From: Akebia trifoliata
Lineage: Eukaryota > Streptophyta > Magnoliopsida > Ranunculales > Lardizabalaceae
Reading direction: 5' to 3'
NCBI GenBank assembly: GCA_017979445.1
Contig: CM030706.1
Span: forward strand, 12,696,967-12,760,966
Length of the DNA stretch: 64,000 bases
Shown: positions 24,281 to 35,600 of the stretch, piece by piece
How positions within the stretch are numbered: the first letter of the stretch is position 1
Layout of the letters: each line of letters opens with the position of its first letter
Position numbers and translations under genes: made by a program
Notes under the pieces: model-generated
What the model was told of the DNA's origin: nothing
Databases searched by the model: none
The model's input: the letters and a program-made list of their open reading frames with translations, nothing else

Positions 24281-25764
24281 CCCTATGAGAAAAACCACCT
24301 TTAGCCATCAAAACCTTACTAAAGACTTCCAAATCCATACTTAAGCCTAACCAAAGCCCAAATAAACTCCAAACCTCATTCATTTATCACCAAAATTCAT
24401 AGAAGAATTTCATTGAACGTGTGATCGGCCAAACGAAAATCAACCATTCTAAGACAATAAAAACCCCACCTAAACGTTCCTAATCAATACCTAAGCCTCA
24501 CCAAACTTTGAACCCCATTCATTCATAGCCAAATTTCTATAGGAAATTTCAACAAACATGTGGAGAGCAAAAAATAAAATCCCATAAAAATCATAAACTT
24601 AGCTTCCCCAACTCATTCCAATCCATCAATCCAACTCTAATACACCTCCTACATCCATCAAAACTCATTTTTCAACCTAATTTTTCATAAATCCAACCTA
24701 ATCCATAATTATACTTAACCCTGAAATTCTGCCCAAAATCCTGAATTTCACGCCAATCAACTCGATCATGGTTCAAACCATTTGAATTCAAAGGATTGAT
24801 CAACAAATTAACAAAGAATTAAAGAGCAACTACTTATCTTGGGGGAAAAAATTGAACGTTAGAAATGAAAATTGGTTCAACTCGTTTGAGATCAAACCTG
24901 AAAAGTCGAATCATCACGATCAAACAATCCAAGGGTCAAGTTGACTCACCCACGACCTCAAAGTAGAATATGGGTCAAGCACGGAGTGAAACAATGTGGT
25001 GGACAATGTTCGAGAGATCAAAAAATGATAGCAAACTTTAGTTTCACTTGGGTAGCAAATGAGCAAACAAAGTTCAAATTCATGTAAATATAGTTCTAGT
25101 ATGGGGGTAACCCATGGGCAAGCATAAATTTTAACCTAGCCGAACCTCACCTTTGGTCAAGTCCAAAAAAATTCTTACAAAATTCAGAAAAAAAAAAATT
25201 TTTGAAAAGAAAAATAAAAGAAAAAAAGGCAAAAAAATGTTTAAAAAAAAAGCAAAAAACAAAATTTTTTTTCAAAACAACAAAAAATAGAGTAAAAGTC
25301 AAGCAAATGAGTAGGACTTTTATTTTCACAAGGAAATTTTTTTTATATTTAAAATTTATTCGTGAACGTCTGATCATCTGAAGAATGCCTAAATCAAACA
25401 TAGTTTTGAAAAGTTTTGCCAATTTCAAATGCAAAGTTAAGTTTTACCAAAGTGAACATAGGTTGAAATTTATTCAAACCATTATCTCTATCAAATAGTT
25501 TCAGACCCCTACATTGTGCCAAGAAACTTGCTATTTTTGAAAGCTATGAGGGCCATATATCGAGCCAAGAAGTCAAGAATTTTAGGTCTAATCCTTGTCA
25601 GTCTCCGAGTATGAGAAGATCGACTCTTTATTTTAAATGATTCAATCTGAGTTCACAATGGAAAATGTGAAAGACATGCAGGCTCGAGCTCGATCAAACA
25701 AACAGAAGTTTGAGTCTATGTCTTTGTGATTCGCTGCATGCAACTCTCACAAAGAGAGGGCAAC
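24281..25764 (+). other. Retroelement interior remnant ending in a polypurine tract
   Basis: AT-rich sequence with a diverged duplication at about 24290-24580 (both halves carry AATCCATACTTAAGCC/AATCAATACCTAAGCC and a CATTCATT block). It ends with AAAGAGAGGGCAAC immediately before an LTR start, the usual place of a polypurine tract, so at least its right end is the 3' interior of a plus-strand retroelement. No protein motif was recognised. Confidence 0.4.
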
Positions 25765-27952
25765 TGTAAACACTACATTTTTCCTAGGCCGAGCTCAAAA
25801 GCATAAAAAACCTTTCGAGAATGGGCTTGACCCAAGGTATATTTTTCAAAAGGCTTTAAAGTTCATCATTTGAGTAGCCACAAAGCCCAAAGGCCATTTT
25901 TCAATATGATTCAAAGCCTGGTCGTGGGTAACCTTAGGTCAGGTCAAAGGTTAATATTTGCACAATATGGGGTGACCCATATCTAGGTCTATTTCTCCAT
26001 AGTATGGGGGTCACTTTTGGCCAAGCATTATGTTACATAGCCCATGACTCAACCAAAGCCAAATCTATTGGGCAATTATAAACTCATGTGTGCTCGAATT
26101 TACTTAAGGGAAATGACATTCTAAACTCCTTTTTAATTGACTTTTCCCTAAAGAAATATTCCATTTTACCTTTTTATCCTTTTATTAACTTTCTAATAAA
26201 CTCCTTACATTAGTCTTCAAGTAATTTTCCAATTTTTCTAACAAAGACCCTTGGTTAAGCGTTGATTCCCACATGAGTTGAATTACCACCTTAACCTCAT
26301 CTTGTTTAACCTAAGAGGAGGTGATTTAATCTTGTTTTTATTAATCCTATCTTCAATTCAAGAGATTCTCATGGTATTTAATGAAATTTGACCCAATTCA
26401 AAAGGTTTTTACTCTTTTATTCAACGTAGAAAATTATTTAGAATTTGTGCACCAAGACTACCTTATCCCTAGGTTGTTGGAGACTTCTTAAGCTAAATGA
26501 CATTAATATCCAAAATCCAAATCCATATTTGCATGTTATCTGGTTTAATTCTCTCTTGTTTGACTCAAAACCAAGGTTTTTAGACCTTTTTAACCTTCCT
26601 CAAGAATTTTTTAGAACTTGTTGTCTTTTACAATCTTATCATTTGATCATAATGATTGCTTAGACTTATAAGTGTAAAACATAATTAAGAACTACTGTTG
26701 GAGGGAAATTAAAATTTTTCATTGTGATTTTAGTGAGACTATTGGGAACTTTAAGACTTTGGACAAGTTTATCCCTAAGAGTCTCCAAAAAAACCTATAA
26801 ATAGGACCCTTATCCAAGGCAAATGGAGGAAGAGCTTAAGTGATCTTAAAATTCTATCAAACTCTCTCCTCAAAGGTCTCTAGCCTACCAAAATTTTGCC
26901 CAAATCCTTCCTCAAACCTCAAGAAGCCTAAACTAAGAAGAAGAGAAGGAAAAAAGAAGAAGAAGACGAGACCAAGGTAGGAAGAAGTTCCTATTTTATA
27001 TTTTTTTTATGTAACTTTCTCATTCCCCACTTTTATCTAAATGCCTTTCTTTACATTTCATGCACCTTTACTTTCATGTTCTTTCACTTTAAGCAATGTA
27101 GATTTGTAGATCTCTTACTTTAAGGCTTGGAGGTAGAGAATAATTCCTCCTAGTAAGGTAGTCTCCCCCAATAAGTCATTAATAAGCTCATTGAGAGCAT
27201 TTTAATTTCTAACAAATATTGTTTAATTTATTGTTTTTCCTATGCAATTTAAATTCTTAGTTATAATCTCTTCCTTTAATTCAATGGCTTAAGAACTAGA
27301 GAGTAAACTCTTTTTGAAGTGATCTTTTCTTTGTAAGCCCATTCATGCATACACCATAATCTAAAAGGGTTATGTGCTTAGATGTGGATCCTTATGGATC
27401 CATATCTAAACTCCCTTGGCCAACAAAAAAATCCTAAAGAAGACACAACTCATGCATAAAGTTCCTAGTCTTTCCATGGTGGTGTTTAACTCATGGACAC
27501 CTCCTAAAGGCTAAACCAACAAAAATGTGCTCCCAAGTGAGCATATAAACTTTTAAAAGAGCTTTGAGATCCAAAATGATGAAATTTATATGGATTTTCA
27601 CCAAAATCCTAGGCTCACAAAAAATTCCAACTAGCACCTTTTTCATTTTTAGCTTACTTACTAGTACAATTATTCTATTGCCTAAAACAAGTTTATAGTC
27701 GATTTTCTCTAAATTCTTTCTATAACTCTTACTTTTAAAAACCCAAAAAATGATTTCTAATCTCCCCTTTGGTCAATTTATGATTATCATCTTTGGATGA
27801 GAGGGACAAATTGCCTAACGCCTTCCTTGTTCCTCACTTGAACCTCTTTGCCTAGATTATTTAGGTAGACCTTCTCTTTTATTCTTTGGTTATGAGAGTC
27901 ACTATAAGCCAAGAAAAAAAAATTAAAAAAAAATTTTGTGGTGACATTCACA
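25765..27952 (+). repeat. Putative Ogre-like LTR, plus strand
   Basis: Begins TGTAAACACTACATTTTTCC, directly after a polypurine-type tract, and probably ends near GACATTCACA at 27952. A primer-type GTGGCGACTCC follows at 27970-27980. The purine-rich AAGAAGAAGAAGACGAG block near 26955 and the preceding CTATAAATAGGACC (26795) look like transcript-start and TATA sequences of such LTRs. The partner LTR was not found and no target duplication was seen. Confidence 0.55.
26795..26802 (+). promoter_or_regulatory. Probable TATA box of the LTR
   Basis: The words CTATAAATAGG form a close match to the plant TATA consensus, placed mid-LTR upstream of a purine-rich block, as expected for an LTR promoter. 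Position-based inference only. Confidence 0.4.
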
Positions 27953-29115
27953 CTCAAACTTTTTGAATAGTGGCGACTCCGAAATTCCAAGTCGATGAAA
28001 TCAAAACTCTAAAAAGTTTTGAATCCTCACATATTAACACTAATTTCAAAGAGTATTTTTGCACCTACCAAAATATAAAGAAGTTTAGTTTCAAAGAAAA
28101 TAAAAAATAAGGAAACAAAAGTGAATTTAGATTTAAAATAATAAAAATTTGGGATTGGCTAAAGGAATTAGGTTATTCAATTCCATGAGAACCTGATACA
28201 TTTCAATACATTTCTTGCTACATAGATATACACACATCTTCCATGAAACTAAACAACCCAATGACAGAACAATCGAATATCATTAAAAAAATTATCTTCA
28301 TGGTGTATTTTGTGCATTGTAGATGCTTGAAGCAAAATTGTTTTGCTTCATCTCTAAAACCTTTATGAGTTATTTTTTTATTTATTTTTATTTGGGTAAA
28401 AAAAGGGTTTAAGGGGGAACCAATCACTCAAACCCTCACCAAAGTTTATGGCGATTTTGATATGGGGTTCTAGAAATCTATCTAGTAGGATTTTGATGGG
28501 TTATATTAGGGTTAAAAGAGGTTGTAAAGGTAGGTAATTGAATGGAGATAAGAGAACTTGTATTTTCCCCAAAACTTCCTTTGATGAATGGTTTTCAACT
28601 AAGACGAGTGAGAAAGAGCTCTAAGACAATGATGAGCTTAGACTTTACACTTTTCAATAAAGAGTTTTTATTATGGAGAAGAATAACTCTCTATTGAGGA
28701 AGATGAAGAGGCAACATTGGCTCACCGAACCAATTTAAAACAACACAAACTTGATTGTTTTGGTTTACCAAACCAATTTAAAAGGTAAAACAAACCGATA
28801 TGGCTTGGTTTGTCGAACCAACCCAAAACTTATTTGGTGCATGGTTCGTTTGGTTTTATGAACCCATACTGAACCATACCGCAAACTGGTTCGGTTCATA
28901 CCAATTTGCAGTTTGGACTAGTAGCAACAAATTTGGTATCCCCGGCTTAGACTATCAATGTATTGAACAAAATGTCTTGATTCTGGATGTATTTCAAATT
29001 ATATTTTTATCATACATGTTTTGATTATGGACTCTTAAACAATATGTAGATTATTTATTTTTTAATATTGAGGTCGTGGTCCCTGTATAATAAAAATAAA
29101 TTTAGTTAGTGTTGA
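27953..29115. other. Spacer with low-complexity GGTTCG-rich patch
   Basis: After the LTR there is AT-rich sequence without recognised genes. From 28725 to 28910 short words of the GGTTTGGTT/GAACCAA type recur on both strands, giving local inverted repeats. The frame at 28800-29024 follows this patch and is not taken as a gene. Confidence 0.4.
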
Positions 29116-29447
29116 TAGGGTCGGAGCTAGTAAGGAGCTGGTGGGGGCAATTTCCCCCATAGAACTTTGAGACACCCCTATATTTTCAACTAATTACATG
29201 CCCCATTTGTCTCCACTCCTTCACCTCTCTCCAATTTTTGCCCCTCCCCTTCAATTTTTTGTTGATGACATTGCCTCTTGACCGGACCTTCTCATATACT
29301 AATTGGAAATGACCTAAATATCATTTTCTTCAACTTCTAACAAAAAACCTTTGAATTTCTCCTTAAAACCATTCATCTTTAAGTTCTTCGACTATACAAC
29401 TAACCATAGTTTGCCCCCACTACAAGAAAATCTTGGCTCTACCCCTG
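29116..29447 (+). mobile_element. hAT-type MITE, 332 bp
   Basis: Left end TAGGGTCGGAGC and right end (as reverse complement) CAGGGGTAGAGCC are imperfect terminal inverted repeats; CAGGGGCGGAGC-like ends are characteristic of plant hAT MITEs. The similarity continues inward to GTGGGGGCAA on both sides. Flanks AGTGTTGA (29108-29115) and CGTGTTGA (29448-29455) form an 8-bp duplication with one mismatch, the hAT length. It has no coding capacity. Confidence 0.75.
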
Positions 29448-30165
29448 CGTGTTGATATGGTCTATGTAGATAGGGCATTATCAACATTGCTTTGGTCATG
29501 TTGATAGGCATAAGTCATATTAGATGGCTCTTATTTGCCCAAAAAGTAATTATAATTTTTTTTGTTTGTGTCAATAGGTGCCTATTGACATCGCCCAAGC
29601 CACGTCAGATGGTTCCTATCGAAATAAGGAATGGTTCTCATGTTTTTTTTATCTGTTGACAACTGTGGACTATTTCCCCCCCTAATAAACTCATACATTT
29701 ACTCAAATTTCTTGCTTGTGAGTTCTAAGACATAATCTACAATACACAAGGAGACCATTATTCAACAATTTTGCTTTCTATTGATATTTGTGTTCAATTT
29801 TTTCATGTAAAGGCAACTTGTAGGCTACAAAATGGACAACTAACGTACCAATAAAAAAAAAAAAAAAAAAAGTCTACTAATAAGCCATTATAAATTGGAC
29901 CCTCCCGTAATGCAACGTCGTAGCCAATTACATCTTTGAATCGCTCATACGCGCAATGCAAGGTTGATCTTAACTTCAACGACTCATGTTGATACCTTCT
30001 CCACACTTCAATAATAGGAGGTGTTAGACATCCATCTGATAGAACAAGCTGTATAAAATGGTCGTCATTGGCAAATCAGATGGCTATGGTCATATGTTCT
30101 ACTGTTAGTGGTGGTGTTGCGTACAAATTCTTCATCTTGAAGGTGTATTAGATTTCGGAGAGGTA
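29448..30165. repeat. TGTTGATA-type repeat remnant
   Basis: TGTTGATA and its variants (GTCAATAGG, CTATTGACAT, TGTTGACAAC) recur at 29100-29660 and again in both orientations at 31430-31530, on the far side of PIF copy A. This looks like subterminal repeats of an older DNA transposon, possibly CACTA-like, into which the hAT and PIF elements went. Ends were not defined. The rest, including a 19-base A run at 29850, is unremarkable. Confidence 0.35.
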
Positions 30166-31266
30166 GGTGGTGTTTGTTTGCGCTATTTTTCAGTGCTTAT
30201 TGCTGAAAAAAATTAAATTCAGCACTTTTGTCAAAATAGCGCGTTTGTTTACTTGTGCTTATTGCTGAAAATAAGTGAAAAAAATTCAGCACTATTTTGA
30301 TGCTGAAAAAAAGTGCTGAAGCGGTAAGCACTTCGCTTTTTTCAACACGGATAAGTATACCCTTTGTTTTTTTGAGCATGGACAAGTATGCCCTTATTCT
30401 TAAAAGGATATTACCTCTTATATCCCATGGATAAGTATATAAACACCCCACAAATTAATAAACCCACACCATAACTAAATTATTTTGTCTTGTATGGGTT
30501 AAAAGTTTTGGAATGAGTTGATTTTTGGTGAGGATGATCTCTACAATGAGGAGATCATCCTCACAAAAAATCAGCACAATCTTGAAACTTCTAACCCTAT
30601 CAAAACAAGTTCAAGAACCGTAAATTATCCCTTTTTTAAAAAAAAAAAAAAACTATTTTTAACAAGTTAGAAGTTTCAAAATAGATTGATTTTTGGTGAT
30701 GATGATCTCTAGACCATATAAACCATCCTCACTAAAAATTTGCTCATTCCAAAAACTTTAACCCATATAAAACAAAACAAAAAATGGCTATAGTGTGGAA
30801 TGTCCTTATTAATTCATAGGGTGCTTTTATAATTACACATCCTTCATTTCCATCGAAAATTATTCATCCAAAATTAAGTTCTTTTAAAGTTGATTTCAAA
30901 TTTTGGTGACTTGTATGACATTATTATTTTTAATTTGAAATTTGTGGGTTTTTATAAATAGAAATTATTATTTTATAATTGAAGATTATTTGAGTATTAT
31001 TTATTATTAAAAATAAATTGTATTTTAATTTTATAAAAAATAATATATTTTATTGTGTTTGATAATAAATAAGTATTTGAAACATGTAAACAATGTATAA
31101 TATGATTGTAAGGGTAACAAAGACAATTTATCAGTTTCAGCAATGTGTAACAAACATGATTCAACATCTAAACAAACAATTTTTTCAGCACTTAAATTCA
31201 GCGCTTATAAGTTTTAGCGCTTAATGCTATTCAGCACTTATTTTTTTCAGTTTAACAAACAGCACC
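30166..31266 (+). mobile_element. PIF/Harbinger-type non-autonomous element, copy A
   Basis: 1.1-kb element with ends GGTGGTGTTTGTTTG and, reversed, GGTGCTGTTTGTTAA, flanked by the 3-bp duplication GTA (30163-30165 and 31267-31269). The second copy at 33695-34788 has TTA duplications, the PIF/Harbinger target. The termini hold many AGTGCTGAA/TTCAGCACTT words in both orientations. The middle (about 30467-30799) carries two long hairpins related to the separate MITE at 31704-32067. There is no transposase. It lies about 1.1 kb upstream of the start codon of the GET3-like gene. Confidence 0.85.
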
Positions 31267-31703
31267 GTAGTCTAATACAAAAGAATTACTTGGTTCCTAC
31301 AATGTCAAATTAAAAAATTTGAGAAAATATATAAAATGAACTTGAAACCATACTTAGGACAAACACATAAAATGAAAAAAATAAAAAATAAAACAATTGG
31401 AGTTTAAAAAAATAAAAAATAAAAAAAAATCTATGTTGATAGCCCATGGTGATATGGAAAAAGCCACGTCAACAGACACCTATGGACATGCTATTAATGT
31501 TGACAGTCTAGTCAACACAGATAAAAAAAGGCTTATTGATTGATTATATTTTTTTGTCTTGTTCATCTAACTCATTAGTTAATGACATTGTTTGGTGTTT
31601 TTTGAATTCACCATTCTATTTGTATTGATGTAATCTGTTGATATTTTGGTTTTAAAAAGTTTGTAACATAGGAAGTAATAAAAAATGCAACAATGGGTCC
31701 CGT

Positions 31704-32067
31704 TCGTCACCCTTAGTTTTACCACACACACTTTAACAAACGCGTTTTGTCTTATATGGGTTAGAAGTTTCGGAATGAGCTGATTTTTGGTGAGGATGAT
31801 CTCTATGGTGAGGAGATCATCCTCACCAAAAATCAGCTCATTCCAAAACTTCTAACCCCATCAAAATTGATTTACAAAAATTGGACGGTCCACGATTTTT
31901 CAATGTGTAAACATGGGGCTAAACATTTCGAATGGGCTGATTTTTGGGGAGGATGATCTTCTAATCATAGAGATCATCCTCACCAAAAATCAGCTCATTC
32001 CAAAACTTCTAACCCATGTAGGACAAAAAACGTTTGTTAAAGTGTGTGGTAAAACTTAGGGTGCTGA
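31704..32067 (+). mobile_element. Double-hairpin MITE upstream of the GET3-like gene
   Basis: Outer inverted repeats of about 60 bp: left CACCCTTAGTTTTACCACAC (from 31708), right its near-complement ending GTAAAACTTAGGGTG (32063). Inside are two hairpins. The first has arms 31758-31803 and 31813-31858, 46 bp with one mismatch and a 9-base loop; the second spans about 31903-32017 with weaker pairing. Both arms contain GAGGATGATCTC and AATCAGCTCATTCC. Related hairpins occur inside the PIF copies. It ends about 300 bp before the start codon. Superfamily not assigned. Confidence 0.7.
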
Positions 32068-32362
32068 ACATTTCCCATATATTGAGATTTTAGTTTATCT
32101 ACTACACCACTACACAAGATGTGCAATAGAGACGTTAGGAATTTTTCTTGAAAGGAGTAGGTTCACTTATTTAAAATCAGGGACATAGAAGTCTTTTTCA
32201 TTTTGGGTTTAAGGCGGTGCACGCACTAAAACACTAACCAAACTTCCGAGTTGCTAGTCGACACGTCCAAGTTTTAAAACGTTTTTTTTGTTAAAAATAA
32301 AAAACTGCGAAATATTGGTTTCGTTTCAGATATTTTCATTGCTTAAAGCCGCGAAAATCGAA
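32068..32362 (+). promoter_or_regulatory. Presumed proximal promoter and 5' leader
   Basis: The interval between the MITE and the start codon must hold the core promoter and leader of the GET3-like gene unless transcription starts inside the MITE. It contains pyrimidine-rich and T-rich stretches (32280-32290). No single TATA box or motif stands out. Confidence 0.35.
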
Positions 32363-32614
32363 ATGGCTTTTGCTTGTCCTTGGTCCCCATTTCCCCTAAC
32401 AGCTTCTCTCTCTCGACGAAACTCTAATCCTAATTTTTTTCTTCAAATTCGTACTGGAAATCGCCGAAGAGTTGTTCTAGCTTCAACTTCAATCATGGCT
32501 GTCGCGGTATCGGAGGAGGATATCTCTAAGCCATCCACAGCAGCGACAAAATTGGTGACTTTTCTAGGTAAAGGAGGTTCTGGCAAGACTACTTCTGCTC
32601 TTCTCTCAGCTCAG
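32363..32614 (+). CDS. GET3D: GET3-like gene, exon 1
   Basis: 84 codons, ending in phase 0 at CTCAG before GTGATT. It encodes the putative transit peptide and the first beta strand with the Walker A loop. The start at 32363 (MAFACPWS) is preferred to the in-frame ATG at 32288 because the latter adds a hydrophobic stretch unlike a plastid signal; a further in-frame ATG lies at codon 45. Confidence 0.9.
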
Positions 32615-35600
32615 GTGATTCAAATGCTCAACTACAACTAGGGTTTGATGATTTCTGTCTTTGAATTCAACTGAAACCTGTCGTATCTTTAATTTTTTTT
32701 AATTAATTAATTAATTAATTACAAGAGTATATATGCGCTGCTGACCTTCATTTTTCAATTTCGCAATTCTACTTTGAGTTGCTTGAAGTAGTAGGTTAGT
32801 TTGATTGTTGGACAAGCAAGGTATATCACTTTGACTACACTGAAATTTACTTTTTGATTTTTTAAGTTTTTGGAATCTGTTAGAATGAATTTAATGACTT
32901 GAATTAAGAAAAGACATGCTTTTAGACACAACTGAATGGATTCATCCTAAGACCCAAGCAATTGTGGGGGACAGATTTTTGAACCAAATAAATGCGGAAT
33001 AATTATGTTTCACTATTCAAAACTTTGATATGATTCCTAGAATCTTTATGTATCGATTTTAATCAAATCTAGTTAACCACAAATCAAAAATTTAGATTGT
33101 CCAATAGTTTAGAGTTACCTTGTCATTGATCAACTTAATTGATTGTTGAAGATGATCTTCACTTCCAAATCCATTCATTTTGTTCTCAATGGTGCTGCTT
33201 ATCCTGTCAAGCTTTTCCTTGGGATTGAGAGAGTTTCATAAAAGTAAACCACACCAGCTGTCCCTCTATTATTGAGTTATATAGAACTCAATTAGGTTGA
33301 TTCCTAATTGAAGAACTCTTCCTTGATTGTCTAGATTTCTAGAACTTATTACTTTTATCCACATAGTTTCTTAAAAATTATTTTATTTCCAATAGGTTTC
33401 TCAAAATCAATTAGAATCACATTACTTGGTAAGTTCCTTTTAGAGGCCTATTGTTTTTTGCTGAATATTAGCCGCCTATTTATTAGGACTAAATTAATTA
33501 AAAAAAGTAAGTGGACCCAACATAATATTTAAATCACACAGGATGTGCATGTTACAGTTGACCCCCCTAGAATATAATATTTAACTTTTGGGTCCCTCCC
33601 ACAAATATCATTATCAGATAACTCCTTCCTTATTCATCAATATCCCATACATAGATCTTTTGGATATCAATCTACTATCTGACCTATAATCTTAGGTGCT
33701 GTTTGTTAAACTGAAAAAAATAAGTGCTGAATAGCATTAAGCGCTGAAACTTATAAGCGCTGAATTTAAGTGCTAAAAAAGTTGTTTGTTTAGATGCTGA
33801 ATCATGTTTGTTACACATTGCTGAAACTGATAAATTGTCTTTGTTACCCTTACAATCATATTATACATTGTTTGCATGTTTTAAATGCTTATTTATTATC
33901 AAACACAATAAAATATATTATTTCTTATAAAATTAAAATACAATTTATTTTTAAATAATAAATAATACTCAAATCTTCAATTTATAAATAATAATTTCTA
34001 TTTATAAAAGCCCACAAATTTCAAATTAAAAATAATAATGTCATACAAGTCACCAAAATTTGAAATCAACTTAAAAAGAACTTAATTTTTTATGAATAAT
34101 TTTCGATGGAAATGAAGGATGTGTAATTATAAAAGCACCCTATGAATTAATAAGGGCAACCCACACTATAGCCATTTTTTGTTTTGTTTTATATGGATTA
34201 AAATTTTTGGAATGACCAAATTTTTAGTGAGGATAATTTATATGGTCTAGAGATCATCCTCACCAAAAATCAGTTTATTTTGAAACTTCTAACTCGTTAA
34301 AAATAGTTTTCAAAAAAAAAAAAAATGGACAATTTACGATTCTTGAACTTGTTTTGATAGGGTTAAAAGTTTCAAGATGTGCTGATTTTTTGTGAGAATG
34401 ATCTCCTCATTGTAGAGATCATCCTCACCAAAAATCAACTCATTCCAAAATTTTAACCCATATAAGACAAAATAATTTAGCTATGGTGTGGGTTTATTAA
34501 TTTGTGAGGTGTCTATATACTTATCCATGGGATATAAGAGGTAATATCCTTTTAAGAATAAGGGCATAGTTGTCCATGCTCAAAAAAACAAAGGGCATAC
34601 TTGTCCGTGTTGAAAAAGCGAAGTGCTTACCGCTTCAACACTTTTTTTCAGCATCAAAATAGTGCTGAATTTTTTTCACTTATTTTCAGCAATAAGCACG
34701 AGTAAACAAACGCGCTATTTTGACAAAAGTGCTGAATTTAATTTTTTTCAACAATAAGCACTGAAAAATAGCGCAAACAAACACCACCTTAGTGTATGTT
34801 ATTGGATCTCTAATATGATAATTTGGGTTGGAAGATTGTTGGATTTATGTCTTCTCCCTCGTTTGTTGAGTATTTAAACGCAGGTAGATTAGGGAATTAA
34901 ATTTCTGATTGTTATTATTATCAACAAAGTACAACCCCTAGGATATATATACAACAATAATCTGTAACTAAGTCCTAGATAAGTTGCACAAGAATAAGAC
35001 CAGATAAGTTATCTATAGCTAGGAAATATTTAAATTTAAAATACAACATTAATCCCTAACTAATAAGATATAGTTAACCAATCCAACTAATCAGCCTATC
35101 CTGATGCCTAAGATTTCGAATCTTTCAACACTCCCCCTCAAGCTGATGTGTAAATATTACACAATCCTAGCTTGTTCGTTAATGATTTGAATTTATCCTT
35201 AGGAAGCCCTTTTGTGAAGACATCTACCACTTGTTCCTTAGAAGGAATATACGACATACAGACAATTTCACTTTCCAACTTCTCTTTGATAAAATGACGA
35301 TCAATCTCATTGTGCTTGGTCCTGTCATGTTGGACTGGGTTATTGGCAATACTTATTGCTGATTTACTATCACAGTATAACTTCATAGAAGCTTCGAAAC
35401 AATTCTCAGTTCTTCTAATAATTTTTTCAGCCAAAGTAGCTCACATAACCCGAGTGCAATTGCTTTATATTCTGCTTCAGCACTGCTCCGGGCCACAACC
35501 TATCGTTTCTTACTCCTCCAAGTGACTAAATTGCCTCTAATGAATGTACACCACCCAGATGTAGATCTTCGATCAACCACCGATCCTGCCCAATTTGCAT

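Noticed and set aside
29418..29434. CACTACAAGAAAA as a CACTA transposon end
   Set aside because: Here it lies inside the inverted end of a hAT-type MITE with an 8-bp duplication, so the match is better explained as part of that end.
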